From: Saprospiraceae bacterium
GTDB lineage: Bacteria; Bacteroidota; Bacteroidia; Chitinophagales; Saprospiraceae
Length of the DNA: 20,625 nt
Reading direction: 5' to 3'
Assembly: GCA_020436955.1 (NCBI GenBank)
Contig: JAGQWW010000008.1
Coordinates: 1-20,625 of the forward strand
In this document: piece by piece, positions 6,801-14,325 of the stretch
Numbering within the stretch: position 1 is the stretch's first letter
How the letters are laid out: each line of letters begins with the position of its first letter
The notes under the pieces: model-generated
What the model saw: only the letters and a program-made list of their open reading frames with translations
What the model was told of the DNA's origin: nothing
The model's database searches: none
Translations under genes and position numbers: made by a program

Positions 6801-9033
6801 AGGTGTATATTGTTTGAAATTTACGGGACAGTGCGGTACTCAGATTTGTGATGATTGTATAATAAAATTTGCAATTGATTGTCCACCACTGGATACATGT
6901 AAATGCGACAATTTCGAATTGCTATACAGCGTGAGTCGAGGGCCACTATTACCTGTTAGTTGTGGCGACACCCTGCAAGTTCCAACAGATTTACCATTTG
7001 CCTTTCTTTCCTCCCTGAATTGTTCGCCGCAAGGATGTGACACAGCTGCTTTTGTGGATTGGATACTGGTAGACCCGAAGGGAGTTATTACGCAAATGAA
7101 TGGTGTGGGCGCGGTACCAGGGTTTAGTATTCCGCTTTCTCCTTCCACGTTTGCCACCCCTGGTCTTTACCAATTGACGCTGGTTGGCCATTGCAAGAGC
7201 GATAATTGCGAATGTGTCGTTTATTTTAATTCAAATGGCATTTGTTGCCTTGACTATGACACCTTCTGTCAAAACATAGAAAACAATACCTTCCTGGTTA
7301 TTGATACGGCCAATTGCAAGGTTACGCTCGATCTTAAGAACCTTTTGAGCTGCGATTCAATAGAATCCATTGACTGGGGTGACGGACATATAGATTTTGG
7401 ACCATTTGGGGCGCAATCGATGCCTATGCACAGCTATTCAGGCAGTGGAACCTATCTGATTGCCTGGCTTGCCCAGGAATGGGATACGAACGGATTTATC
7501 TGCTTTGAAAAGTGGATACAAGATACCATTACCATCAACTGTGCCGGATGCCGGTGCGGCGGTTTTTCCAATCTATATGCCAGAGGAGGGCCAAATTATG
7601 GTCATACTCCTGTTTCCTGTGGTGATACCACACCTTATGTTATGGGGTGTCCGGTTCAGGGATACAGTTATATTTTCGGGAACTTCAATTGTGCCGATAC
7701 CAGTTGTTATCACTTGCTGGAGTATGAAATTTTCTCCATAACAAACAATCAGGTCGTAGGAAATGGAAGTTATTATGGAAATACGGCCTATTTCATAATA
7801 GGACTGGCACCTTATCTTTCTGTTTCGGGAGATTATGAACTCCGGCTAAAGGGACACTGCGGAACTCAGGAATGTACATGTATAATAAAATTTAAGGTAA
7901 ACTGTCCCAATGCATGCCCGTGTGATGAACTCGGAAAAGATGTAGGTAAAGGATTCTCGGTAAAAGGAAAGACTTCAACTTGCTCCAGGACATTCAAACC
8001 ATTGGGTCTGTGTCCGAATGACCTGGTTTCCTGGACCGTAAACGGTTCGGGGATAGGAAGCACTTCGGCCAACAACCCAGTCACTTTTAATTTTACAAAC
8101 CCTGGTATCTACCAGGTATGTATGGACGTGCTGCGTACTGATCCGATAACCGGGCTTCAATGTGAGAACCAATATTGTAGAAGTGTGTATGTCAAATGCG
8201 GAATCAGTCCTGATCCAAGTATTACCGAATGCCCTTCGAACGCCATTCGAAATGGTGATTTAATTGAAGGTGCCGTTAGGGGTTTGTTGGATCAATCAGG
8301 CCGATTGCAAGACTGGAATCTGTTTCCTAATATTGGGACAGGGCTTGTAATCGTGGACGATAGTTCGGGAGGCAACGATGACGTGCATTTGATTCTGGAA
8401 GGCTCAAAATCTAATTTCGCCGGAATTTGGCAGGAGGTGGATCTGATGGATGCTCCTGATATGGAAGTTGGTTTTGCTGCTATCAATTACAATTTAGACA
8501 CCATGGCTCTAGGTACCGCCCTTGAGTTTCGCTTGCAGGAAGAGCCCGTATTGGGCAGTCCTTCACAAGTTCTTTTCCGAGTTGATTTGGATAAAAAAGG
8601 ACCAACAGAGAAATGCCCTTGGATTAACTACCAGATAACGGCAAGGGGAATCACACCCGATAGGGACAAAAGATACCTCGTCATTTGCCTTCAAAGCAAT
8701 ACTGATGATAAACGCTCGATCATTGGTCTGGACAATTTGGAGATATGCAGTTATTTGCGGACAGAAGTTTCTGATGTACCAAAACATGAAGCCTTTAAAA
8801 TATTTCCTAATCCAGGCCATTCAGAAGTTGAGTTACGCAATCTCGGTGAAGCGCTTGGCAATGGACAGGTCCAATTAATTGATTTACTGGGCAAGGTTCT
8901 TTTTTCAGAGTCTTTAGAATCAGGTGCTACCTCCCATCATCTCTCGATAGGAAATCTCCCACCCGGGGTTTACTTTATCCAGGTTAAGGATGGTGCACTT
9001 ATCAAATGGGTTAGCAAATTTGTGAAACAATAA
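3859..9033 (+). CDS. Giant secreted Cys-rich multidomain protein with HYR, PKD-like and T9SS sorting domains
   Basis: A 1724-residue predicted surface or released protein; no enzymatic domain is recognised. Signal peptide about 1-28 (hydrophobic VLVLILILSNLPLF, cut near FS-Q). Residues about 30-430 carry propeller-like strands (NGDLLVVGG, NGDLLFAGN). A Cys-rich PKD-like segment (about 435-508) precedes three HYR-type domains (about 508-592, 592-671 and 672-760; markers FDNCQ, TDNCPG, VVDSCGN, TDDCNNSAT). Four related Cys-rich units of about 120 residues follow (763-887, 889-1008, 1014-1130, 1231-1349), interrupted by a PKD-like domain (1131-1228, DWGDG). A further PKD-like segment (1350-1450), a jelly-roll-like stretch (about 1460-1630) and a type A T9SS sorting domain (about 1645-1724; FPNPGHSEVEL, LPPGVYFIQV) end the protein. 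HYR and PKD domains are usually adhesive or structural, so an adhesin or matrix role is an inference. Confidence 0.88.
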   Translation: MNCYPTLRLFLKTVLVLILILSNLPLFSQFQKNYGTPQDDSFSKVIQDGSNFYILGQNEPAQGGLQRAIVTCTDANGVVQWTLSLDIPSIWYDAVLTSNGDLLVVGGTLPFDATTKSLMGVINPSGNGSFSCLQSYDAPGRDFFYRVVENPSPENPAFPYYIIGSQHMPMGPFDISEDVVLFNVDANCNFNWKKIYTGAGEGEYFRDLEALPNGDLLFAGNNETLGFIFKSDNKGNAINGAQIPGLSFIDLGIKASGGIVAAANSLPAGNAHVLQFDQDLILQWDIIIPELSIIKQVWEGMGGKEIATGRGDFDGETRDIIIKILDNGPTIEWARYLDAGSNHNGGSSWLLANMNLAYTDNRILPDPFGGTCAFFSVSNLDLTNTCMVVEDQVSIIVADPLPDAPILPAVEFQDVPMGSTVTYSNIDFLEAEVCQNDTCAISLDIMLVDSCGHVQVNSIVTGPTPYSYQWCSGETTSNIDVQLACGSHTFCTTVTCGDGSTASASETINVTDSTFPTAICVAPFTVNLDTNCLYTLAVGMIDGGSFDNCQIDTMYVVPNTFNHCGIYSSTLVVVDWCGNVDSCNTTVTVEDIQAPTIICPPNIQVACVDETDPTNTGTATATDNCPGNLTISYMDTEFGSFPCDGVISRTWMVVDSCGNGATCLQNILVFDNVAPVLVNCNKDTSVQGSISPNGACEAGLTLSVPSFTDNCDTSITLINDFNFTSNASGVYPQGSTSVTWTATDDCNNSATCTFTVNVSCDTCACLGITDIAFLSPVTGLPDIPVACNGQMAVELPCIPNDALYAVEGFFACSSPSCNSSITYQYMTQDSQVLFSGSVNGGSLPGQFFVPGYAWQQFPGPGQYLLMITGICGNDTCKCTIPFILQDCFCSCGEFSDLSINAGPQSVSLSCGNMPEVVPCPPAGMPYVINGLFQCQGMNCPPFAPVNWMLTEPSGNIVMGSSPVLASPGFSLTFTQAEFSQPGVYCLKFTGQCGTQICDDCIIKFAIDCPPLDTCKCDNFELLYSVSRGPLLPVSCGDTLQVPTDLPFAFLSSLNCSPQGCDTAAFVDWILVDPKGVITQMNGVGAVPGFSIPLSPSTFATPGLYQLTLVGHCKSDNCECVVYFNSNGICCLDYDTFCQNIENNTFLVIDTANCKVTLDLKNLLSCDSIESIDWGDGHIDFGPFGAQSMPMHSYSGSGTYLIAWLAQEWDTNGFICFEKWIQDTITINCAGCRCGGFSNLYARGGPNYGHTPVSCGDTTPYVMGCPVQGYSYIFGNFNCADTSCYHLLEYEIFSITNNQVVGNGSYYGNTAYFIIGLAPYLSVSGDYELRLKGHCGTQECTCIIKFKVNCPNACPCDELGKDVGKGFSVKGKTSTCSRTFKPLGLCPNDLVSWTVNGSGIGSTSANNPVTFNFTNPGIYQVCMDVLRTDPITGLQCENQYCRSVYVKCGISPDPSITECPSNAIRNGDLIEGAVRGLLDQSGRLQDWNLFPNIGTGLVIVDDSSGGNDDVHLILEGSKSNFAGIWQEVDLMDAPDMEVGFAAINYNLDTMALGTALEFRLQEEPVLGSPSQVLFRVDLDKKGPTEKCPWINYQITARGITPDRDKRYLVICLQSNTDDKRSIIGLDNLEICSYLRTEVSDVPKHEAFKIFPNPGHSEVELRNLGEALGNGQVQLIDLLGKVLFSESLESGATSHHLSIGNLPPGVYFIQVKDGALIKWVSKFVKQ
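6145..7905 (+). repeat. Four diverged copies of a Cys-rich ~120-residue protein repeat
   Basis: Coding repeats inside the giant gene at 6145-6519, 6523-6882, 6898-7248 and 7549-7905. The shared pattern is CxC near the start, (V/L)(S/A)C(G/N) about 22 residues on, a G-x-F-x-C or similar turn with a second Cys 4-5 residues later, then G-x-Y-x-L, G-x-C(G/K), C-x-C and a final hydrophobic strand ending in Cys. Copy 3 lacks the Cys after its VPTDLP segment and ends in CC. Divergence is high, so this is old duplication and not a recent tandem expansion. Confidence 0.75.
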
Positions 9034-9062
9034 GCGGGTGCTCCAATTTGGAAAAATCCGTT

Positions 9063-9614
9063 CTGGTAAAGCTATTAATTTATCGACCGAAGAAATTAGA
9101 AAAGATTAAGGTATTAGAGATTGAAGTACAAAGGATCCAGGTCTTTTTGGAGGCCTCTTTAGTAGGTATTTACACTTTTCGAAGTGAATCGCAGCAGAAC
9201 CAGCGATGTGCTGGAAAAATAATGGGCAAGCAGTATGCTGGAGCCTAATAAAAATTTACTAAAACAGCACAAATGTTATGTTCAGCTCCTAAAGGTTATG
9301 TGGGATGGTCTTATGCGTTTAGCTAATGGCCATTATTTGGACGTTTTACGAAGATTCTTGTACTAAGTCAGTAGTTATAAGATTTGCAAAATAAGTTTCA
9401 AACTCCTGGTAGAAGAGAAAAAATTTGGAAACCGTCTTGTTAATTTTAGAAAGCACAAATTCACTTTCATGTACCACGGGGATGTGCCTTCTAGTAATAA
9501 TCTTGCAGAATGGCAGCTTTGGTAGCTGTTATCCAATGCAAAATTTCTTGTGGTAATGAGACTGTCCTCAAAGGTATGCTTTCCAAAAAAATTGAACCTT
9601 TGAAACCTCGAAGC
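9063..9614 (+). pseudogene. Degraded IS66-type transposase remnant
   Basis: The 3' part is recognisable over two frames. Positions 9421-9522 read KFGNRLVNFRKHKFTF, a short stretch, then VPSSNNLAEWQLW. A stop follows. Shifting frame at 9522 restores VAVIQCKISCGNETVLKG up to a stop at 9612. Together these match the C-terminus of DDE_Tnp_IS66 transposases (family pattern VPP.NNLAER.LRP...RKISFG), with several Arg codons changed to Trp or Cys by C-to-T changes. The 5' debris (about 9105-9248: LEIEVQRIQVFLEASL, then NQRCAGKIMGKQYAG) resembles the coiled coil and Lys/Gly-rich linker of the IS66 N-terminus, with less certainty. The catalytic core between is missing and no terminal inverted repeats are evident. 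Confidence 0.65.
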
Positions 9615-9668
9615 TAAAGGTTGAAACCCTTAAACCTTTCTATATACTGTTTTCAAACCCGAATTGGA

Positions 9669-9702
9669 AGAGCCTCAACCCACGTTGGGGCTCTTTGATT
9701 TT
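9669..9702 (+). terminator. Strong Rho-independent terminator
   Basis: The 11-bp stem AGAGCCTCAAC/GTTGGGGCTCT (9669-9679/9684-9694; one T-G wobble) with a CCAC loop is followed by TTGATTTT. It resembles the tRNA-Met terminator, with the same GCCTC/GGGGC arms. It insulates the downstream YhhN gene from whatever lay upstream. Confidence 0.8.
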
Positions 9703-9714
9703 CAAAATTCACAA

Positions 9715-9743
9715 TTGGTTATAGTAAGAATGCCCTATCTTTA
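9715..9743 (+). promoter_or_regulatory. Candidate promoter of the YhhN-DUF1028 pair
   Basis: TTGG at 9715-9718 and TATCTTTA at 9736-9743 (one mismatch to TAnnTTTG), spaced by 17 bases, immediately follow the terminator. The -7 element ends only three bases before the ATG at 9747, so the transcript would be almost leaderless if both assignments are right. Confidence 0.5.
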
Positions 9744-9746
9744 AAT

Positions 9747-10385
9747 ATGAAACTACTCCTTTTAAGCCTTTTGATTGCAGTCTCAGCTATAGTTGCTGCA
9801 GGTGATCGTCAAAATGGAAATATCCGAAGACATCGGGTTTTAAAGCCTGTTACGACTATTTTAATCATAGTTTTAGCATTGTTGGCTTTTCCTGACGTTC
9901 CCCAGCCGTTTTATACCTGTCTTTTAATAGGATTAATCTTTTGTTTAGCCGGAGATGTGTTTTTGATGTTTGAAAAATATTTCGTGTTTGGACTGGCAGC
10001 TTTTCTCGTTGGACATGTTCTTTTTATCATTGGTTTTACCCAATTCAATGGTTTTCTTGTTAATCCCTGGGTCATTGTTCCCTTATTGCTTTTTGGGTTT
10101 GGATATTATTATTTTTTGTGGCCCGATTTAAAAAAGCTTGCCATTCCTGTAGCGTTTTATTTTATAGCCATCTTGTTGATGGACTTACAGGCGATTAGCC
10201 TCTATGTTTTGAAAGGCTCAACACCTTTTCTTTTGATTATGTTAGGAGCATTATTATTTACATTTTCAGATAGTATGATTGCGCTTCGTAAATTTAAAAA
10301 GCCATTCAAAAATTCGGAATGGTGGATATTAAGTACCTATTGGATAGCGATTTATATGCTAGCTTACAGTGCGCATTTGGTGTAA
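9747..10385 (+). CDS. YhhN-family (lysoplasmalogenase-like) membrane protein
   Basis: A 212-residue polytopic inner-membrane protein with about eight hydrophobic segments, the usual length for the YhhN/TMEM86 family. Recognisable family features are RVLKPVTT near residue 32, CLAGDVFLM near 70, GLAAFLVGHVLFIIGF near 86, and FTFSDSMIAL near 173. Characterised relatives (human TMEM86B, and a Legionella homologue by my recollection) cleave the vinyl-ether bond of lysoplasmalogen. Whether this protein has that activity is not shown by sequence. The ATG start is directly preceded by the -7 element. The DUF1028 gene begins 33 bases downstream on the same strand, so the two are probably cotranscribed. 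Confidence 0.85.
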   Translation: MKLLLLSLLIAVSAIVAAGDRQNGNIRRHRVLKPVTTILIIVLALLAFPDVPQPFYTCLLIGLIFCLAGDVFLMFEKYFVFGLAAFLVGHVLFIIGFTQFNGFLVNPWVIVPLLLFGFGYYYFLWPDLKKLAIPVAFYFIAILLMDLQAISLYVLKGSTPFLLIMLGALLFTFSDSMIALRKFKKPFKNSEWWILSTYWIAIYMLAYSAHLV

Positions 10386-10418
10386 AAATTTTAAAACTTC
10401 CCAAGAAAAGGCAAAACC

Positions 10419-11402
10419 ATGCACAAGATTTTATTCCTCTTCCTCTTCATTAATTCAATCATGTTGCAAGCACAATTTTATCAAAAAGATCAACCTTTTG
10501 CTCATACTTACTCCATCGTAGCTATCGACCCTGAAACAGGTGATATGGGGCTTGCCGTTCAATCCAACTGGTTTTCAGTAGGGACGATTGTAAGTTGGGG
10601 AGAAGCCGGAGTAGGAGTCATTGCCACCCAGTCCTTTGTGAATCCGGCTTTCGGGCCTGAAGGGCTAGCATTGCTTAAGGAAGGCAAATCAGCCCGGGAA
10701 GTTTTGGAAACCCTCATTGCCGGCGATGAAGGTAGGGCGGTGCGACAATTGGGCATTGTCGATGCAAAGGGTAATGCAGCCAGTTACACCGGTGAAAATT
10801 GTATTTACGCCGCAGGCGGCATTGTTGGTGATGGATTTGCTGTGCAAGCCAATTTGATGGAAAGGGAAACAGTATGGCCAGCTATGGCCAAGGCCTATGA
10901 AGCATCCGAAGGAAAGCCCTTAGCAGAGCGATTATTGCTGGCGTTGGAAGCAGCTCAATCTGAAGGTGGTGATATTCGAGGTAAACAATCCGCAGCATTA
11001 TTGGTAGTCGGAGCTAATGCTACCGGGAAGGTCTGGGTAGACCACAAAGTCGATTTGCGGGTAGACGATCATGTTACTCCACTACAAGAGCTGAGAAGAT
11101 TATTGAAAGTCCATACAGCTTATACTTTTATGAATGAGGGTGACGTACTGGTCGAAGAAGGTAAAATTGAAGAAGCTATGGTAGCCTATTCTACTGCCGA
11201 AAAGATGTTTCCGGAAAACCTGGAAATGCAATTTTGGCATGCTGTGACCTTAGCCAACATCAATAGAGTAGACGAAGCACTACCAATTTTTAAAAATGTA
11301 TTCGAAGGAAATGAAAAGTGGACAAGTTTGACGCCGAGGTTGACAAAGAACGGATTATTAACGGTGTCAGAGGAAGACCTGCAAAGAATATTAGCGCTTT
11401 AA
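10419..11402 (+). CDS. Secreted DUF1028 (Ntn-hydrolase-like) protein with C-terminal TPR
   Basis: A 327-residue protein. The signal peptide MHKILFLFLFINSIMLQAQ is cleaved near residue 19, which predicts a periplasmic or exported location. Residues about 27-225 form the DUF1028 domain: HTYSIVAIDPETGDMGLAVQ, VGTIVSWGEAGVGVIATQS, NPAFGPEGLALL and DDHVTPLQEL are characteristic. The fold is related to Ntn hydrolases, but the biological substrate of the family is unknown to me. Residues about 230-300 form one or two tetratricopeptide repeats (EEGKIEEAMVAYSTAEKMFP; NRVDEALPIFKNVF), a common C-terminal partner of DUF1028. It follows the YhhN gene by 33 bases and ends in a repeat-containing convergent spacer. 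Confidence 0.88.
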   Translation: MHKILFLFLFINSIMLQAQFYQKDQPFAHTYSIVAIDPETGDMGLAVQSNWFSVGTIVSWGEAGVGVIATQSFVNPAFGPEGLALLKEGKSAREVLETLIAGDEGRAVRQLGIVDAKGNAASYTGENCIYAAGGIVGDGFAVQANLMERETVWPAMAKAYEASEGKPLAERLLLALEAAQSEGGDIRGKQSAALLVVGANATGKVWVDHKVDLRVDDHVTPLQELRRLLKVHTAYTFMNEGDVLVEEGKIEEAMVAYSTAEKMFPENLEMQFWHAVTLANINRVDEALPIFKNVFEGNEKWTSLTPRLTKNGLLTVSEEDLQRILAL

Positions 11403-11408
11403 AAGGTT

Positions 11409-11512
11409 TTCGGTTCCAGGCTTTCGGTATTTGGCCTTCGGTATCCAGATTTAATTTCCGAATACCGAATACCAAAATATTGTTTAAATTTTCGGCTACC
11501 GGCTACCGTTTC
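11409..11512. repeat. Short degenerate TACCGAA/TTCGGTA repeats between convergent genes
   Basis: The motif TTCGGTAT occurs at about 11423 and 11437. Its complement appears as GAATACCGAATACC near 11460-11473, and a related CGGCTACCGGCTACCG lies at about 11493-11508. Opposed copies could form an imperfect hairpin and act as a bidirectional terminator for the DUF1028 gene and the Omp28 gene. No T-run clearly follows a perfect stem. Confidence 0.45.
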
Positions 11513-11514
11513 CC

Positions 11515-12357
11515 CTAATCCGCCACATGCTCCTTCTCAGCCTGCAAAACTTCTTTGGTGTCTGAAGTAAATCGATGTACCAATGCAATTACCTCACATT
11601 TTGCTGCATCCCAATCTTCATCCAACTGGTATTCAAAAGATTTAGTTACCGTAATACCTGAAGTAAGTGGTTCCGTGATGATATCTCCATCAAAGTTGGT
11701 AATGATATCCCTCAAAACATGTTTGTGTGTATAATCAGATTTCCAACCGGTTGGAGAAGGCAATAATTGGTAATCAGAAATGCCGGTCTCTGTTAATAGG
11801 ATGGATATTCTGCAATCAGATGGCAAATCTTCCAACGGAAGTATATCCACTTCCAAATCTAAGGTGTGAGAATTGCTATCGTAGCTTTTTCTCAAAGCCA
11901 AAGAAACAGGAGAACCTTCTGCAAATTCAGAAACAATGTGGCCTGCCCAGGAGGTTTGACCTACATAATGGGTGCCTTGTCCCAATTTTTTCCTGTCAAT
12001 AATGGCACTTGGATAAGAAAAAGGCTCTTCACCAAAAAAGTCGCCGGTGATACGATCGCCATCTTCCGTTCTGAAATCGTATTTACTGCTGGTATATGGA
12101 CGGGCAAAGTTCCCGGTATGGATACTCACAGCAATCAGGTTGTTTGGAAACTGTGCTAACAAACTCTCAATTTCCGCAGAACCGGCCGGACAATTCACAC
12201 AAGCTACGCCGGTAAATTCCTCAATAATGACCTTTTTATTACTGGAAATGGTAGTCAAATCCGGAATTACAGGCATGTTCTCCTGGCAGCTTGCAGCCAA
12301 CAAAACAATCAAAGAAAGGCTAAATAGATTTTTCAAACTCAAATTTTTCATTTCCAT
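11515..12357 (-). CDS. Omp28-type thioredoxin-fold lipoprotein
   Basis: A 280-residue predicted envelope lipoprotein. MEMKNLSLKNLFSLSL leads into the lipobox LLAASC, with lipidated Cys24. The segment EEFTGVACVNCPAG holds a CxxC pair (C53, C56) at the start of a thioredoxin-like domain characteristic of Omp28-related proteins (compare the Porphyromonas Omp28 family). The rest (about 165-280) is beta-rich. The frame continues upstream to 12435, but that would overlap the preceding gene and bury the lipobox, so I chose the ATG at 12357. The ATG at 12351 is equally possible. It starts 5 bases after the stop codon of the DUF6029 gene, which indicates one operon. The CxxC suggests redox or disulfide function; the partner is unknown. 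Confidence 0.85.
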   Translation of the reverse strand: MEMKNLSLKNLFSLSLIVLLAASCQENMPVIPDLTTISSNKKVIIEEFTGVACVNCPAGSAEIESLLAQFPNNLIAVSIHTGNFARPYTSSKYDFRTEDGDRITGDFFGEEPFSYPSAIIDRKKLGQGTHYVGQTSWAGHIVSEFAEGSPVSLALRKSYDSNSHTLDLEVDILPLEDLPSDCRISILLTETGISDYQLLPSPTGWKSDYTHKHVLRDIITNFDGDIITEPLTSGITVTKSFEYQLDEDWDAAKCEVIALVHRFTSDTKEVLQAEKEHVAD

Positions 12358-12362
12358 ATTTT

Positions 12363-14051
12363 TTAAAAAGTAGAATCTACCGTTAATCTCACACCGTGGA
12401 ATGCTGGTTCCAATCGGCAAATACCTCCTGAGCAAACTACCCCTTCCACTTGTTTTATGTAACTAAGCGAAAAGCGGTTTGCACCATGGGTATAAAAAAC
12501 ATCAAACCTTGGATAGTGCAGTTTCAATTTTTCTCCACTATCGTCCACCGGTGAATTCTTTCCGGGTGAAACATTATACATATCTGAAGCAGTAAAGGTC
12601 CAATGCGGAGCAATACTGAATTCTGCCAGCGCAAACAACCAGGAACCGTAATCCTCCTTGGTATTCATGTATTGACCTTCCAGGCGAATGGCCTTTTTGC
12701 GGTTGATTTTATACAAGAAGTCAAAATAAGGGGTAATAGTTTTTACCATTGGCACATTTGGCTTTGTTTCAAATCGCTCCTGGTTATACTGTTGCAACTG
12801 CAAACCTCCCAGTATTTGCCACTGACGGCCTTTTTTGAATTGAACTTCCGTATAAATTTCGCGATACAACTGCACATTATCAAGATCCTTGATATCGCTA
12901 TAATTGACATTAAATGACAATTTTCTACTTGGTGCATAACGAACATCAAACTGGTAGGCCAATTCTCCAATTTCTTGCGTAGCTGCATTGTATCGGGCAG
13001 TCAACCTGTATGTATTGATTCGGGTCAAAGGTGGAAGAAAATTCAACAACCCGTCATTTAATTTTTCTGTTCTAAGAAATGGAGAGGCTCTTAAAGAGAA
13101 GTTTTCGGTACGCTTGAACTCACCGGTAATACCGAATCCGCCGCCTGCCCAACTCATGGTTGTATAAACGATGGATCCATCTCTAAAGTCAAATTTACCC
13201 AGCGTAGTATCCAATCCAATGGAACCATCCGGTTCTGTTTTGAAATTTGTCTTTGGTGCAAATGGGTCAAAAATCACCTCGTTTGTTTTGTAAGCTCCTT
13301 CAAAAAACCAGGTGAAATTTCCATAGGTAAGCGTATTGTATGCTGAGAATGCATACACATTATATTTTGCGCCAATCCGGTCAGCAGGGTGATACGTACC
13401 AAGCGTTCCTACCAGTGTTTGCATGGTTTCATCGTCCAAAGTACGGTTGATAACTCCGATACCTGGCGATAAAGTAACCGGTTTTAGAGAATCACCGAGC
13501 GTAAGATAACCATCCAGGGCTCCACCTTTCACCACACTTCTGTATTCATCGAACTGTTGCTTGGTTTTTCCGGTAAAGGCTCTAATCTTCCAGTTTTCAC
13601 CGAGGTCATAAGCCAGCCTAACTCCAAGCAAGGCATTATCAATCAAAAGTGGGCGCTCTTCGTAGGCTCTGAAGATGATACCACTTCCAATCTGGTCATA
13701 AATATATCCACCGGTGATGTCGAGGTTTTGAATTTTCTTTCGGATGTACCAACGACCAATTCCCTGAGCATTGTAAGAACCCAAAGGATTCAAAATATTG
13801 GAGTTGTTAAACATGTCGAACCGCAACCCAAAGTCAAATCCCCAATTACTGTAATTCAGGTTTAACCAGGCTTCGGCGCCAAATAGTTGTCTGTCATACT
13901 GTGGTGTTCCTGCAGCTCCAATTAAGGAGTCCTGCATGAAAAAATTTCCGCTTGCCTGTAAGTTTCCTGATAACCTGCCACCGTTTTGGGCAGCAACAAA
14001 GAAAGGTAGTAATAGGGCAAGTAGTAAGAAAGAAAAGGAGTTTCCTCTCAT
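12363..14051 (-). CDS. DUF6029-family outer-membrane beta-barrel protein
   Basis: A 562-residue protein with a clear signal peptide (MRGNSFSFLLLALLLPFFVAAQ). Thereafter it has alternating aromatic and polar beta-strand segments (for example NWGFDFGLRFDMFNNSN, YGNFTWFFEGAYKTNE, WTFTASDMYNVSPG, FSLSYIKQVEG) ending in a C-terminal Phe, as is typical of outer-membrane barrels. The pattern matches the Bacteroidota family DUF6029, whose function I do not know. Members are often found beside Omp28-like and TlpA-like thiol proteins, as here: Omp28 lies downstream in the same operon and a TlpA-like gene is divergent upstream. No transport or enzyme motif is recognised. Confidence 0.8.
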   Translation of the reverse strand: MRGNSFSFLLLALLLPFFVAAQNGGRLSGNLQASGNFFMQDSLIGAAGTPQYDRQLFGAEAWLNLNYSNWGFDFGLRFDMFNNSNILNPLGSYNAQGIGRWYIRKKIQNLDITGGYIYDQIGSGIIFRAYEERPLLIDNALLGVRLAYDLGENWKIRAFTGKTKQQFDEYRSVVKGGALDGYLTLGDSLKPVTLSPGIGVINRTLDDETMQTLVGTLGTYHPADRIGAKYNVYAFSAYNTLTYGNFTWFFEGAYKTNEVIFDPFAPKTNFKTEPDGSIGLDTTLGKFDFRDGSIVYTTMSWAGGGFGITGEFKRTENFSLRASPFLRTEKLNDGLLNFLPPLTRINTYRLTARYNAATQEIGELAYQFDVRYAPSRKLSFNVNYSDIKDLDNVQLYREIYTEVQFKKGRQWQILGGLQLQQYNQERFETKPNVPMVKTITPYFDFLYKINRKKAIRLEGQYMNTKEDYGSWLFALAEFSIAPHWTFTASDMYNVSPGKNSPVDDSGEKLKLHYPRFDVFYTHGANRFSLSYIKQVEGVVCSGGICRLEPAFHGVRLTVDSTF

Positions 14052-14197
14052 CGGTGTGTAGAATTTATCTATATTTTAAATTAAGGCTGTTTGCTTTTTT
14101 GTTTTCGGGAGGATAAAATTAGTTAATTGAACGTTAAACTCCGCTAATGCAGCCGTTTATTGCTGACATTTGTATGGTTGATGCCGTTTTTGTCGGT

Positions 14198-14220
14198 GAC
14201 TTTCTGATTTTTGGAAAGTC
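14198..14220. repeat. Inverted repeat in the DUF6029/TlpA divergent spacer
   Basis: GACTTTC (14198-14204) and GAAAGTC (14214-14220) are separated by nine bases in the 274-base spacer. It is a possible operator or hairpin. I found no confident promoter pair for either divergent gene. Confidence 0.35.
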
Positions 14221-14325
14221 AAAACTTTGGGATTTTTAATCTGGATTGCAATTTTGCCAGCATTATTAGAAAACCCCAAACCCTTTTCGGAAATTCGTCT
14301 TTTGAAAAACATAAAATTCTATCGA

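Larger units (their letters stand above)
9034..9746. other. Gene-poor region with transposase remnant and terminator
   Basis: No intact gene is visible in these 713 bases. The 66-codon open frame at 9048-9248 has no convincing start context and is interpreted as debris. The region contains the IS66-type remnant, a short inverted repeat AAAGGTT/AACCTTT (9616-9622/9633-9639), a strong hairpin terminator, and the promoter of the next gene. Confidence 0.7.

Noticed and set aside
9048..9248. 66-codon open frame as an independent gene
   Set aside because: Composition and partial match fit a decayed IS66-type N-terminus; no promoter or start context is visible.
12358..12435. N-terminal extension of the Omp28-type protein
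   Set aside because: It overlaps the end of the DUF6029 gene and hides the lipobox; the ATG at 12357 gives a normal lipoprotein signal.
14227..14325. Upstream start for the TlpA-like protein
   Set aside because: It would place 33 residues before a clear signal peptide.
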